Notes: generated by a model from the letters alone, not told the origin. A stretch of DNA of 64,000 nucleotides from Pelodera strongyloides (GCA_036852015.1 JAANDG010000718.1:1-64000); one strand, 5' to 3'; numbered from the stretch's first letter, positions 1-12,427 are shown. A program made the numbers and translations.

Positions 1-57
1 GTCGCCTAACTCCTCCAGAGGCCTGAGGTGACCTTTACTTACAAAAACAACATGCCT

Positions 58-120
58 TGTAGTACATTGGCAAAGCGTTTGGCTACAAAGCGAGAGGTCG
101 TGCGTTCGGTTTCGGCCAAA
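58..120 (+). repeat. tRNA-like fragment (possible SINE head)
   Basis: The segment has an A-box-like stretch (TGGCAAAGCGTTTGGCTAC) followed by a B-box-like GTGCGTTCGG, at the spacing seen in tRNA-derived short interspersed elements. No cloverleaf closes, so it is not an intact tRNA. A stem, CGGCCAAAGCCG, follows it. Similar B-box-bearing fragments recur near 0.4, 18.2, 53.2 and 62.6 kb. Confidence 0.3.
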
Positions 121-370
121 GCCGAACGTTTTGCGTTCAACATTTAGCTTTTTTGATTGGCACACTATCAGTGCCGTTTACGTAATCATTGATCTTTTGT
201 GAATTATAAAAGGAGATAGAGCCCACTACTGTGTCTCACATAGTACTGAAGTTTCTCATTCAGAAATTTCTCAAATAATACTTCATGAATAAAGCTACAT
301 AATCCAATGTTTAACCTTCAGTCACTCTGTCCCTAATTAACTGTATAATTCCTGTTAGCTTTCACGACCC

Positions 371-452
371 AGTAGCTGAATGGCGCAACTGGTAGAGCAG
401 AAGGATTGTTAGTTATGGAATGATAGTTCGTTCGGGCTCTATTGTATATTGT
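371..452 (+). repeat. tRNA-like fragment, degenerate
   Basis: TGGCGCAACTGGTAGAGCA is a good tRNA D-arm/A-box. About 35 bases later AGTTCGTTCGGGC resembles a T-arm/B-box. The acceptor stem does not pair, so this is a tRNA pseudogene or SINE head rather than a working tRNA. It directly precedes the foldback element that starts at 461. Confidence 0.4.
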
Positions 453-460
453 ATTGTAGA

Positions 461-827
461 ATTACCGTCTCATGGAAATCTAGGCGTCCCAAAGGAGCCA
501 ACCGTCCCACTCATGGGACAACAACGTCCCATTAAAGGAACAACTGTCCCAAGGGAATCTAGCCGTCCCATGGACCTCCCAACCGTCCCATAGACTTCCA
601 AACCGTCCCATGAAAATCTGACCGCGTCCCATGGCCCTTTCAAAGTCCCAGAGCCCTCTCAACCTCAACCGAGTCAATACTTTATTCTTTTTTTTTCCAT
701 TGCCAAAAAAGTTGATATGTAGTAATGTTTGAGTGAGATAACATCCATTCTGGCACCATGGGACGGTCAGATTTCCATGGGACGGTTGTCCCACTCATGG
801 GACGCCTAATTTCCATGGGACGGTAAT
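461..827. mobile_element. Foldback element built from GTCCCATGG repeats
   Basis: The ends are inverted copies of each other: about 30 bp reading AATTACCGTCYCATGGAAAT inward from the left, with its complement at 798-827. The interior is packed with short copies of GTCCCATGG or its complement, about 16 by eye. There is no credible coding frame. The outer AATT and TA occur on both sides, so the exact target duplication cannot be fixed. It reads as a non-autonomous foldback transposon. Confidence 0.6.
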
Positions 828-1769
828 TGTACAGTAAATAGAACACAAGTTCGCGCATCGACGAGCTTTTTGCAACAATGGATACTCGAGGCTCACGAAA
901 AATGCAACTCCTAATTCATTCTCCTAATTCCTAATTCATAAAAAAATTGAGCGCCATAGGGTAAAACAGTTTAGTGAAGTCATCAATTTATGACAAATTT
1001 GGGTTTCACGCAAAATAGTCCATGTTATGCAGCGTATAGGGGTATAGTATAGTTAGTAGTTTTTGAAGAGTTTTTGAAGTTTTTTTTTTTGAAGTTAGTA
1101 GGTTAGTAGTTTTTATAGGGGTATAGTATTTAGTATTTTTTTTTTTTGAGAGTTTTTTTTTGCCGTTAGTAGGTTAGTAGTTTTTGAAGACAGCGTATAG
1201 GGGTATAGGATAGGTTAGTAGTTTTTTTTGAAGACGAACAAGGTTTAAATTCTTTTCCAGTCAAATGCATAGTTGCGGAACAGCGATCGAATTGTAGGCA
1301 AAGAATTAGAAGTTAAAGTTTATTTATTCCGTCCACTCATACTAACAATAAGTGTGTTTCATTAGGATTAGGCTTGTTTATTGGAAACTACCACTAACAC
1401 ATAACCTAATGACAATACTGGATTAATTGCGCTTCATAACCTATCCTATACAACGGAAAAACTACTAACTAACTTATTCTAATGAATAAAGATAATCTTT
1501 CTAAAGGAAAATTATCTTTATGAATTAGGTTTGAATTTTTATTAAAATAAAGAAATTATCTTTCGATAAAACTAAAGACATTGAACACCTAGTGTTCTCC
1601 AACTGTTTTAACCAACGAAGAATGATAAGTTGCAGAATTGACCCTCACAATCAGTGTATAATGCATATTTAATTGTGTGAGTTACTTATTTATATCCCGT
1701 AAATGAACATTCAATTAGTTCGGCGTTAGGCCTGATATTTTCCAAATATCTCTAAAAAGAGGAAAATTA
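828..1769. other. AT-rich intergenic DNA with short imperfect repeats
   Basis: No gene is seen. At 1030-1230 a loose tandem of TAGGGGTATAGTATAG and GTTAGTAGTTTTTGAAG units repeats three to four times, interrupted by T runs. The remainder is plain AT-rich DNA. Confidence 0.5.
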
Positions 1770-2824
1770 TTTTATCGTGAAAAAGTGCTCTGTTTTAGGT
1801 AGGTGTTTTTGGCTCTTCTCGTCCATCATTACAATGAAGTACTTAGCTAATATCAGAAAATTTAGCGGCGACAAAAGAGACCAATTCGGTTGTGGGCTAC
1901 ATCTACAAAAAGTGAAAAAATTCATTATTTAATACTTAACTATTTTATGAAAATGACCAGTCGGTCTCTTCCGACTGCAAGAATCGGCCTTCGGCCGATT
2001 GTTACCCTACTACTTAAATTTCCTATGATACTATGATTCTTTACTTTATTTGCTAATTATATTATTTTATATCCAACGGGGACCAAAAATTGCGGCGCTC
2101 CATTTGTCTGCTGGTTCACGTAAACTTTTGAAATGTGTTGCGAACTATGGAAGTATACATAAAGAGAATTGAGCAAGTGGACAATTTAAAGAAGGAAGTG
2201 TAATTTTTTGAAGCTGTAAGGTAGTACTCCTTTTGTGGCATACCAATATATAAATGCCTATTGTCAGTCTCACATAACAATGTAGATCAAAACACGACAA
2301 ATACGTAACATATCTGAAAAGGGTCTCGCTTAGTGAAATATATTTCATAATCATTTTCATTCGCATAGTTCGCTTTCTATTCACTGAACAGACATGTTTT
2401 TATTTAACTTCTACACCTGTGTGACTGCTCAAATAGTAGCCTCCAAGTTTGAGTTGTGCTAAAAACTATACGTCTATCGTTACAACACATTTTCTCCAGC
2501 CGCAATTTTGGTCCCCGTTGGATATAATAAATAATTAGCAAATAAAAGTAAAGAATCATAGTATCATAGGAAATTTAAGTAGTAGGGTAACAATCGGCCG
2601 AAGGCCGATTCTTGCAGTCGGAAGAGACCGACTGGTCATTTTCATAAAATAGTTAAGTATTAATATAATGAATTTTTCACTTTTTGTAGATGCAGCCCAC
2701 AACCGAATTGGTCTCTTTTTGTCGCCGCTAAATTTTCTGATAATTAGCTAAGTACTTCATTGTAATGATGGCGAGAAGAGCCAAAAACACCTACCTAAAA
2801 CAGAGCACTTTTTCACGATAAAAT
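1770..2824. mobile_element. Large inverted-repeat (foldback) element, ~1.05 kb
   Basis: The arms at about 1770-2095 and 2499-2824 are inverted copies, nearly identical over about 325 bp. They enclose a spacer of about 400 bp. Each arm itself contains two hairpins: AATCGGCCTTCGGCCGATT, and a CAGTCGG/CCGACTG pair. The spacer has only a short minus-strand frame of 79 codons with no recognisable domain. No transposase is present, so this is a non-autonomous element. Both ends reach TTTTATCGTGAAAAAG, but the target duplication is unclear. Confidence 0.75.
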
Positions 2825-4287
2825 TTTGTTTATTTATATTTACTTCATTTACCACATTACAGGGGAAAACATGAAGATCTTCAGTTCGGATTGCCGTCTT
2901 CCTGAAGAAGGAGAGCCATATCATGGTGGGCAATTTTATGTATATACGAGTCGGCTCACGCCGCCTGAGGCGACTTACATGGAAATATGATTGGTTTAGC
3001 ATGGACATACTTATGTACAAGCTTGAAACGTTTCATAAGAAATTCACATAATAGGACACAATTGCATATGCATACTTCGATATTGAGCTGCGAAACTCTT
3101 TTTATACCCGAACACGATATTTGCATTTCCGTAACGCACATCGGTGTGCAAATTAAGCTACGGTTACTCTTTTATATACTAAGATTTTTATGTGTAGGGT
3201 GTAGGCATTTTGTATGGCGTAATCACGGTCAAAAAGGTGAATATAGAGTATTCAGTCGTGTTTATTTATTGTAAAATGTTTATTTTTTTATGTTTTGTTT
3301 ATTTATTGGGTTGTTTTATAGTCAACCCTTATCATTGATGAATTATTTGCTTCTTCAGTGGTGTTATTTAGCATACTTTTGAATTTTGGCTTCAATAAAT
3401 TTCGCTAGAAAACTGTATTAATTTCCTTTACTCAATAAATCATAACTTATTATTGATGGTTACGTGATAAAAATCCTAATATATTAAAATTCAATCAAAT
3501 ATGAGTGTTACGATATGGATATGATTCATTTGATTCGTGTCTGATACATTTCTTTGCTTCCATAATCAGTTTCAAATTACTAAAAAAAATCATAATATTC
3601 TATGATATTTTTTGTTTCTACATGGAATACTTTGGTTAACATTTTATTATCTTATTATTCTAGTATATGAATAATAACGATATCATTATCAATACTTATC
3701 GGTACATAAAATAAGAGCTTTTTGTGTTTAACCGTTTAATTGGCGCCATAATCAGAACACATGTCTTTAAGCTGCAATGGTTAAGTAGGAAAGTCACTAT
3801 GTGCGAGTGTTTATTTGCTTTGAAAAGCGGCCCCCGAATCACGCTTTCTTCAAATGAAAAAGCCGCGGTCATCATCGATTCCGAAGTAAATTTTACGGCT
3901 TTATGGCACAAAATTTGAAGCCTAATGCCTAATTTTTTCTTGCTATTTATTTGAGAATTTCCAAATTCCATTAATTTTTTTAGCTATAAGAAATTTATCA
4001 AAATATTTGTAAAAATATTTTTTAAAGATTGCTTCCAGTGAAAAAAATTTTTTGGATTTTTTTTGGCAGCCTTTGACTTTCCTGCTTTCATAGATTTCTT
4101 TTAAATATGGACGTGAACAAGGAAGTATCGCTACTTCTAGGTGTGGTTTCATATGCAGTTACGATTTAATTTTGGAATGATAGCAACAATGCAGGTCTAT
4201 AAAAATTTAATTCTAATTGTAAGGACCAAACGACCAGCAACATCGACCCTGGTATGAAACAGTGGGCAACTTACAGTTGACTATTAA
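2825..4287. other. Intergenic region upstream of the sugar transporter
   Basis: AT-rich DNA with no supported gene. Short open frames occur at 2987-3274 (+) and 3724-3918 (+), but neither shows domain features or splice logic. A motif near 3166, GTTACTCTTTTATATA, recurs almost unchanged near 35,595, hinting at a dispersed repeat end. Promoter elements of the downstream gene are presumably here, but none can be named. Confidence 0.4.
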
Positions 4288-7200
4288 ATGTGTTTATTTA
4301 TATGTGGCCGTTTAGTCGATGTGCCAGGAAGTAGTGGGAGTGCAACTACAACAAATCTACATCAAATTGGAAATAAGCCAACTTCGCCAAGTTTGGTTCA
4401 CCGTAAAAGCAAGTCACAAGACGGGGAATATCTATCCAAGCAGCTTGTGTTCACCGCTGTAACGGCCGTATTCGGCGGTGGTTTTCATTTTGGCTTCCAA
4501 ATGGCTATCATCAATCCCATGGCGGATGTACTCCAGGGATTCCTCACCAAATCGTTCACAGGGTGAGTATTTAAAGCGGTATGTCACGTTGTTTGTGAAA
4601 CACACACTATGCTAGAACATTTCAATACATAGTAAGATGTTCTGCACATTTCCGGCACAGAATGGAACACAGTATGAGGAGGTAGTTATACAGCATATCG
4701 ATTAAAGTAATTGAATTGAGTTTTCAGAAAATACCAAGTGAAGTTGGAGGAGAGTTTCATCGCTTGGGTATGGTCGGCCGTCGCTGGGATGCTCTTCATT
4801 GGGGCTGCACTGGGTGCGTGGACTGTGCCTATTATTATAAACAAGTTGGGACCTTCCCGCGCATTGCTCTACTCAGCCATCGTAAGAATTTCATTTTCAA
4901 GTTTTCAACCTTTATTTCATTAAAGCCGTATTGTACCTATGTATCCTATGCAATTTTTTGGTGCCCGGCCGGCAAGTTCGGGCACACACTTTGCATAGGA
5001 TGCATTGGAAATGCGTATCATATGCAAATTTCAAATAAGGGAATAGGAATAAGGCTTTAACGAGGGCACCGTAACTAGGACCATATGAAAAAGACGAACT
5101 AATGCATTGTATGTGTTCTATGTTGGGAACTGATCGTCGAAGCAAAAATATCAGTCTACTATTACTACCAACAAGGGCTCAATAAGAGTTATGCTTTGAG
5201 AAAGCTAAAGTACAGCTAATGCAAAAATCGATACAATGCCCGAATTTGTTTGTGCGTTTTAAATTTCACGTTTAGCTATTGTTCGCGTCCACTCCATTGT
5301 CGGGCCTCTCCTACGCATTGTCGTCGGCCGAACTCTTTGTATTAAGTCGGTTTCTGATTGGTATCGGAATCGGTATGGGAACCACATCACATGGTGTCTT
5401 TCTCACGGAAATTAGTCCTGGTAGGTTGCTAGCTACAGTACCATAGCGTTACTCAATCACGACACAAAACTACTGTATGGATGTTTTAACGTTACAAGAC
5501 TGTGCTCCATTATTTAATGGTGGTTCAGTACAATAGAATATTCAAATTCAATGCTTATGTCTTGTTCCGTAGAGGTAGGTCCTCTGCACAATAGACGACG
5601 AGTTCAATATGACAAATTATTTGAGATCTTCAGGCTAGGAACGGTATGTATGCGTTTGAAGTGTTCAAGTCAGATAATAATAAAAAAATAATCATAATTT
5701 AGCAAAATATCGTGGCATCATTGGAACGTTTGGAGGATTTTCCACAAATATTGGGTACATTGTCGCTAGTGCTTTTGGATTGCCGTCTCTGCTCGGGACA
5801 GAACGGTTGTGGCCGATTGCTTATTATTTGGAAGCGATTCCTTGCCTGGTATGCAACACCTCTTTTTTTTGAAACGAAAGAAATGACATAGATACCTACA
5901 GACTGAACGACGGCCAGGCAAAACGACCATTTAGAAGCATTAGCCAGAGCCAGAGATACTCGAAACTCGAAGATATTCGTAAAACAGTCAAGATAGAAAA
6001 GGACAGAAGAGAGAACTCGACAGGCTCCTGACCCGCAATCGTTTAGCCACGAAAATAGTTAAAGGGAATATGTATGCCCTTTTTGAAGTTAAGCTGTATT
6101 AATAGAATGTGTGTTCCTCATTAAGGAAACAACAACAAAAATTGTTAAAAGTTTCCCAGTTAAAAGAAAATTATTTTCAAAGTTCACCTTTTCCATAGTA
6201 AACGCGTTTACTGACACCCTGGCTTATACGGCAGTTCTGATGGAGCAAATTTCAACTTTGCATGCGGATATCGGCAAATAGCAAGATTCAATATGCAGGG
6301 CATGTAAATTCGAATTTACATATTCAATCGCCTACTTAAATTCATGTCTGGTGTGGAGCTTCAGTTTCGCAGTTCTTAGCACATTTTGAGTGCCTACATA
6401 TTCCCTTTAAGTATTACAGCATAGAAGCGGTCTTGAACTAAACTCATTTTGCGTATGTTTATGAATTTATGACGGCATTGTTCAGTTTGTCATCATCGTG
6501 AACATACTCGCTTTCCACGAGAGCCCCGTATTTCTGATGAAAGAGAAGAGAGAAGACGAAGCAATTTCTTCCCTTCGGATATATACGCGAGGTTTTTGCT
6601 TGCTGCACATGTTTCAAATGTTTACTAAACCCTTATAAAGAGCGCACCACCGACAGAATATTAAATAATTTAATGCAATAGCTAGATTTAGCAAAATATA
6701 AAAATTAATAGCAATAATTCACCTCGTAATGACTAATAACACTCAAAAATCAGTTATAGCTAAACCTCACAGTCAACTCTTGCTCAAATTGTAATATTTT
6801 CAAAGCACATGTGTGCGTAAAAGAAAACTGCAGTTCCGGTCAGCTAAAAGGTGTTTTATTTGTCTTCTTTAAATACATATAATGTAGTGTAGGATAAAAC
6901 TAGGAAATGAGTTGTTAAATTTCGCTGTATAGGTGTTGACGTCGAATTCGAGTTAGAAAGACTACGGGCCGAAATGAAAACACAGTGTCGGACCGATAGC
7001 CTACGCGATATTTGGACGCATGAGTCAGTTTTTTTAAACTGTATTTTGCACTATTCTTATCAATTATTATTAAAGAGGTATGACACGTGGTCTTCAAAGT
7101 ATTCTGGTCAATATACATGCCGGAAGGTGGAACTGGAACTCAATTACATGGGTACGATATCTATCGTGTGGTATCATTTTTTTTTATTGGATGCATACAG

Positions 7201-9743
7201 TATTGGCAGTTCTGTATTGGCAGTACTGTATACAGTATACAGTATTCGCTTATTTGTGCATGCAATTCTTCTTTTAGGCCGAGTCGCCGTGCACTCGTCC
7301 TCGCTGTTTTACTGAATATTACGGTGGCGTTCAGTGGGATCACAGCTGTCTCCTTTTTTGGAACATTTCTACTTCAGTCTATCGGTTTTTCCGATAATCA
7401 GGTAAATTAGTACAAGAAAAACAAATGCGTGGACCAAAATGGGCAAAATTATGTATGTGTATGAAAAATACCAATATCGCACGAATTTTAGTGCACACAC
7501 ACATGTAAATCCTTGTGGAAATCGACGATGAAGATTTGAAATTCATCTAACCAACAAAGTAATGGCATTCAGGCAGCACTGGCCAATTGCTTGAGTTCTT
7601 TTGCTGGTACAGCCGGCGCAATCGTGGCCACATTGGGAATTGACAAGGTAGAATTTGATAGTCGTACTGTTTATTAATATTTATTAAATAACACCAAATG
7701 GTGGGCATCACTATATAGTGTTATTAAGTACCCAAAGTGCTGATGTTCCAAGCTAATATAACTATACTCATTTTTTTCGAAAAAGAAAGAAGGCAGCTGT
7801 GAGAATACAGAGGATACTTACTTTGCTATGAAGGAAATAAATAAAGTCCAACGAGTTTTCAAAGTGTGTTTTCCGAAAAAAAAAATATTTCAAGGTTGGA
7901 CGTCGACTTCTGGTCACGGGATCTCTACTTGCACTTGCTTTAATCAACACATCAATGATGATGCTTGTTATTGTTAGTTTCCACATAACTTGACGTTCTT
8001 AATTGAATTTACTTGACTGATGATACATATAAAGCGGTATGGCACGTGATTGGGAAACAGTGAAACGTCTGCTGGACAACTGTATGTAACTCTGTACCAT
8101 TCGGGGTTAAAAATGTAATTTAGAATTTGAACGAACCACGCCCAGGTGTATGTTACGTCTAATTTCAGTTGTTCAACTACACGAAAAACGTCAACATTGG
8201 TTACGGATTTCTACTTCTCTTTATCATTTTTCTTTTCATGTTCAGGTAACGCTTGAATGTGTCGTTAGTAGGTTTGCTCTGGTAATATACATAGGAGCTG
8301 TGAACTATAAAGGGGGAACTCCTCCTTAGCAGGGTATTCTCCACCAAACGTGGTATAGCTAGCTTGGATTTTCGTTTGTCTGCAGTCCTTTGTCATTGAA
8401 GATATTCCCTATTTTTTTCGCGACTAATAATTGAAAAACAGAACATTACATTAAAATCCTTTTAGTGCCGGGATAGGGCCAACTGCGTGGTTTATTGGTG
8501 CAGAACTAGCACCGTCTACTTCGCGTGCACGAGTGCAATCATTCTCGGTGAGTACTACATTCTCGAGGGTGTATAACGATTACGGCGTACTAATCCCAAA
8601 CAATTGTCTAGCCACGCAGATCGCATATGGCTAATCGCGCAGTTCGCTTGTGGCTAACCGCACGGCGCGCCCACGGCTACACGGGCTCCATGGCAACGAA
8701 AACGTGAACCTACGAAAGTACCAGCGCGCTTAGTGGTAACTGGTAACCGGGCGCGAGCTCATATATTGGATAATGTATAGTTCATACATCACTTTGGGTT
8801 TCATGGTTATGGAAATGAGGAAATGTTAAATGACCGCGTGGAAGCGGAGAAACTATTACACCTTTGTGCCCTGTCTCTGACTATGTACTTTTACTATATG
8901 TTATCTGGATATCGTATCGTCTTTCTTTCGGTGTTGTTAAAGGGATAGGTTCATCTCAAATCACCCCTCTTTTTATTGTTTTTATTGATAATAGCACAAA
9001 TATCATTCACACTGAAAATTAACTCAATCACAGAACAATGCGACTCGCAGAAGAAGCTTCCTTTATTGGAAGCTAGTTGACCGGAAGCCAAAATCTAAAC
9101 TCAAAAACTAGTACCGCACACAGATCGTGCGGGCTAATGGCAATTAGCCAAGAGCGAATTAAATGATACTACACCGTGGAAAGTAATGACCTGCGAGTGT
9201 AGTTTTTAACTTGGCTAATTGCCATTAGCCCGCGCGATCTGTGTACGGTACTAGTTTTTGAGTTTAGATTTTGGCTTCCGATCAACTAGCTTCCAATAAA
9301 GGAAGCTTCTTCTGCGAGTCGTATTGTTCTGTGATTGATTTAATTTTCAGTGTGCGTGATATTTGTGCTATTATCAATAAAAACAATAAAAAGAGGGGTG
9401 ATTTGAGATGAACCTATCCCTTTAAATGTTATTTACTGTGAAAATTGAGTGATTTCTCTAGAAGTATGTCTTTCCGCAGGTACGCCTATATAAAACTAAT
9501 TGGACTGAATAGTATCAAACTAAATTATTCTACTTTCAGGTCTCCGCCCAGAACATTTTCTGTTTCGTCTCTCCAATGGTATACTACCCACTACAGTCTC
9601 TAGTCGGACCCTCTGCGTTTCTCGTCTTTATCATACCTCTGTCGTCTGCCGCTCTCTATTTCTACCGTATGCTGCCCGAGACGAAGGGTCGCACTTTAGA
9701 ACAGATTACCACAAGTTTAAGTCAGCGTGAGATTCTTGATTGA
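4288..9743 (+). CDS. Sugar transporter, MFS sugar porter (SLC2/GLUT-like), 12 exons
   Basis: Facilitative sugar carrier of the plasma membrane, predicted 518 aa with 12 membrane segments. Exons: 4288-4562, 4728-4881, 5276-5420, 5703-5848, 6486-6591, 6933-7023, 7278-7401, 7573-7647, 7895-7972, 8169-8245, 8466-8547, 9540-9743; all phases join. Family marks: TM1 GGGFHFGFQ near residue 65, SRFLIGIGIGMG at 167 ending in TEISP, GIGPTAWF at 426-433, and the C-terminal PETKGR at 497-502. The usual TM7 QQxSGINA is replaced by a form containing AFSGITAV, so substrate preference may differ from classical GLUTs. Exon 6 needs a GTCAGT donor. The start is uncertain: ATG 4288 gives a plausible 518-aa protein, but a TTTAG acceptor ends at 4315 and an upstream exon could supply the start. 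Introns 2, 4 and 11 carry palindromic MITEs. Confidence 0.9.
4924..5056. mobile_element. TTAA-bounded palindromic MITE in transporter intron 2
   Basis: TTAA stands on both sides (4920-4923 and 5057-5060). The ends are inverted, AGCCGTATT against AATAAGGCT. Inside, ATCCTATGCAA pairs with TTGCATAGGAT. Non-autonomous and non-coding. Confidence 0.55.
6063..6406. mobile_element. TTAA-bounded MITE, family A copy 1, in transporter intron 4
   Basis: TTAA flanks both ends. The element begins AGGGAATATGTA and ends TACATATTCCCT. A close full copy lies at 47,532-47,884, and a truncated inverted copy begins at 61,117. The three share the internal GTAAACGCGTTTAC palindrome. TTAA duplication is typical of piggyBac-type elements; no transposase is encoded here. 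Confidence 0.75.
8941..9421. mobile_element. TTAA-bounded long-hairpin MITE in transporter intron 11
   Basis: The arms at 8941-9150 and 9211-9421 are inverted copies of about 210 bp with few mismatches, separated by about 60 bp. Ends are AGGGATAGGTTCATCT and its complement, with TTAA immediately outside both. In the transporter pre-mRNA this would form a very long hairpin in intron 11. No coding capacity. Confidence 0.8.
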
Positions 9744-9888
9744 TATACTGTACTACAACTTTATCCAATACTGCAGAATTGTTCACAATTGTAATAAACA
9801 CGGGTCTAGTATGTAGATTTATAAGTAAAAAATTATTTTTCGCAAATCTATCAAATGTTATGCACCGCACCTTATGTGTTTTATCTGT

Positions 9889-9894
9889 AAATAA
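9889..9894 (+). terminator. Polyadenylation signal of the sugar transporter
   Basis: AATAAA lies about 145 bases after the transporter stop codon in an AT-rich 3' region. A second candidate follows near 9930. Confidence 0.55.
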
Positions 9895-10169
9895 AGTTTA
9901 TGGTTCTGTTAATATGGAACTTGCTCAATAAATGATTGATTTCCTCCCATTCGAAATGTGTTAAAAAGAGAAGCGTACCACCTTTTTGCATCAAACAAGG
10001 GGAAGTAACTCTCTTTTAGGAGTCAAAGTTGTGGCAATTTTCGATTTTCTACAGCGGGCAGCGCACAGTTAGCAAGTTAGCATAGCGCGGCATTCTTTGT
10101 CATTTTGACCAACGGTCACAGTTTGTCACTTATTTCTACTGGTACTGCTAACAACTATTCACACGCCTA

Positions 10170-10451
10170 ATGGTGACTGCCAAATACCCTACCTATGCAC
10201 TAATTAAGAAAGAGCACGCCGATAAGAAGAACTTCACTGTAATTGACTTAATTTATGCGGGAAATAGCCGCGAACCAAGGAGCGGTAGTACAGATATTGG
10301 AGCGAAAATTATTGCAGTACTGGCAATTATTATATCCACTGTAGCCGTGTTGGCACTTCTGTATTACACTGCATACACTTTATTGGAATTAAAAGCGTTA
10401 GAGGACCAGGTTCGATTGGAAGTAAAGAGATTCTCGGTGGGCTTATATTAA
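10170..10451 (+). CDS. Hypothetical small membrane protein, 93 aa
   Basis: An uninterrupted ATG-to-stop frame of 93 codons. Residues 1-43 are hydrophilic and lysine-rich. Residues about 44-71 form one strong hydrophobic segment (IIAVLAIIISTVAVLALLYY), and a charged tail follows. That gives a single-pass topology; no cleavable signal peptide is evident and no family is recognised. It lies about 430 bases downstream of the sugar transporter on the same strand. An AATAAA near 11,095 could end its transcript. The composition looks protein-like for this AT-rich spacer, but a chance frame or one exon of a larger gene cannot be excluded. Confidence 0.4.
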   Translation: MVTAKYPTYALIKKEHADKKNFTVIDLIYAGNSREPRSGSTDIGAKIIAVLAIIISTVAVLALLYYTAYTLLELKALEDQVRLEVKRFSVGLY

Positions 10452-12427
10452 CTTCAAGTCATAGGTGTACTGTGTAGGTATTACGCACACTGTACCATAT
10501 AGTGAACAATCACAACAGTTGTCATGCTGTAGTGTTTAGGTTACTCTATAATACAAGTTCGCAGGAAAAAGTTTTCATTAGTTTTTTGTTGCCGAAACTT
10601 TAGGATTTGCACAATTACACCAATCTGACTCCGGCAGCATCATTTGCACCATCATTATCCATCAGCACTATTTCAGGTCATCTCCAGCTTCGCAAATGCC
10701 CAATCAAAAAGCTAACCATTCATTCACTGTAAAATGCCGTGTTATGTGGTGTTACAGGCGACAACAATTCAAAAACACCATCGTGAATAAGGGGATAAAT
10801 AATTAAGTACAATCAACAGAAACACACCACACCCTCTTCAAGCGAGGGGTTGAGGTCGCTCCATAACTCTATATTGTTTTGTTTTAAGAACGTCCTAAAG
10901 TTAGTTTATTCAACCTCGAACTCAGAAACCAGTGCGACTGTTGTGAAATGTTAACTATCATTTTTCTGAAGATCGACTTTATATTAGAGTATTCATTTTT
11001 AGAATAGAACTATTGAATATTAACGTAGTGTGATAGTTTGTCTGTGGATATTTCCCTTGTGCACCTGTAATCATTACTTGCTTCCAGTTTACAAAATAAA
11101 GCATAAAGCGCTCAGAAAGATGAAGATAAAATGTTTATTATAAAAAAGCGTATTGTGGTCTATCGGAAAACATGTTGATTACACTGAACAAAAAAGCGTC
11201 GGAGATAAGGATCACGTCAAATAAATAAGTAACAACAACCCGAACCCGAATCACGTTTTCTAATAGTTTTTTTTGTCTGAATTTGGTGTTGTGTGATTCT
11301 TTGTCCTACAAAATGGGTACATCATCGTCTATTTTCCCGCATACAAACCGCATCAGTGGGAAATCACGAGTAACTGCGAAAAAAAGAGTTGGAAAATAAT
11401 ACGATAACGATGCGATTATGCAAATTTCAACCCTAAATCTATTCTCGCGTGCATAATGTTTAAGAAAAAATTACTTCGAAAATGTACTGTGTGCGTTCTT
11501 TGAGTGACAATGATCAGATTATGCAAATTTTCGGGTCGTCCACCCTCGCCAAGCTGTATAGTATAATGTGGCTTACTGTTCAATAACATTGTCTGTACAT
11601 GTTTTCCGTTTATATTAAACAAATTTTAATTTTATTTAGTTAAACATTTGGATATTGGGATCTACCATACAATTAGTTTCGAGGCAGTCCCAATGACAGG
11701 CTCTGAGTTTAGGAGTCTAAAAGCATAAAACGCTGTTACGTTCGTACAATTCATAGTTCGCATAACATGGGCTACATGGGATTAAACATGGTACATGGGA
11801 GGAAAATTTCTCCAAAGCCACTCGGGCGAAAATTGCAAACGAACAATCTTCAGAAACAGTTAAATAGGGGGATATCTGTGCCAGTCACTCGATGATTATC
11901 ACCAAATATTTTCGCGGCGACAGGTGTGCGAACTTATTTCGTCCCGCACAAATATAACATGGCATAATTGCGTGCTTGAGCTGCTGCTAGGCTACCCTGA
12001 CGATAACGGTGGCTAGCTATCATGTTGTAGAGAAACGAATGGTATGTTAAGACAAACCTACGTCAATTTGCCCTACCTTGTTGAAATGAGTCATAGGTTT
12101 GCCCCTACGTGACCGCTTGCCATTTGCATAGTCGAGGAAATCCTTCTATCCATTATTATTTGTTTGCTTTCCATTTCTTTTGTCCATACTTCAGCCATAA
12201 AAATAGGGAAAACGAGGGATTCCCTGTAGAAAGCAACACTATTTGTCGAATATTTCACTATTTGCGGCTGTGTACGTGACCATGGGAAGCGTTTTTCAGA
12301 TTACCATTTGCAGCTCCGGTTCTGATGTTGCAGTGATAGCGACCCCTTTTCTCTTATGAATTCGGTTACTTCATTTGATAAAGCTACCATTTGTAACTTT
12401 TTTTTGGGTCGGGATGGGGTCACTTAA
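10452..12427. other. Intergenic / possible 3' UTR of the small membrane gene
   Basis: No supported gene. AATAAAGC near 11,095 is a candidate polyadenylation site. The remainder is AT-rich, without long open frames or clear repeats. Confidence 0.4.
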
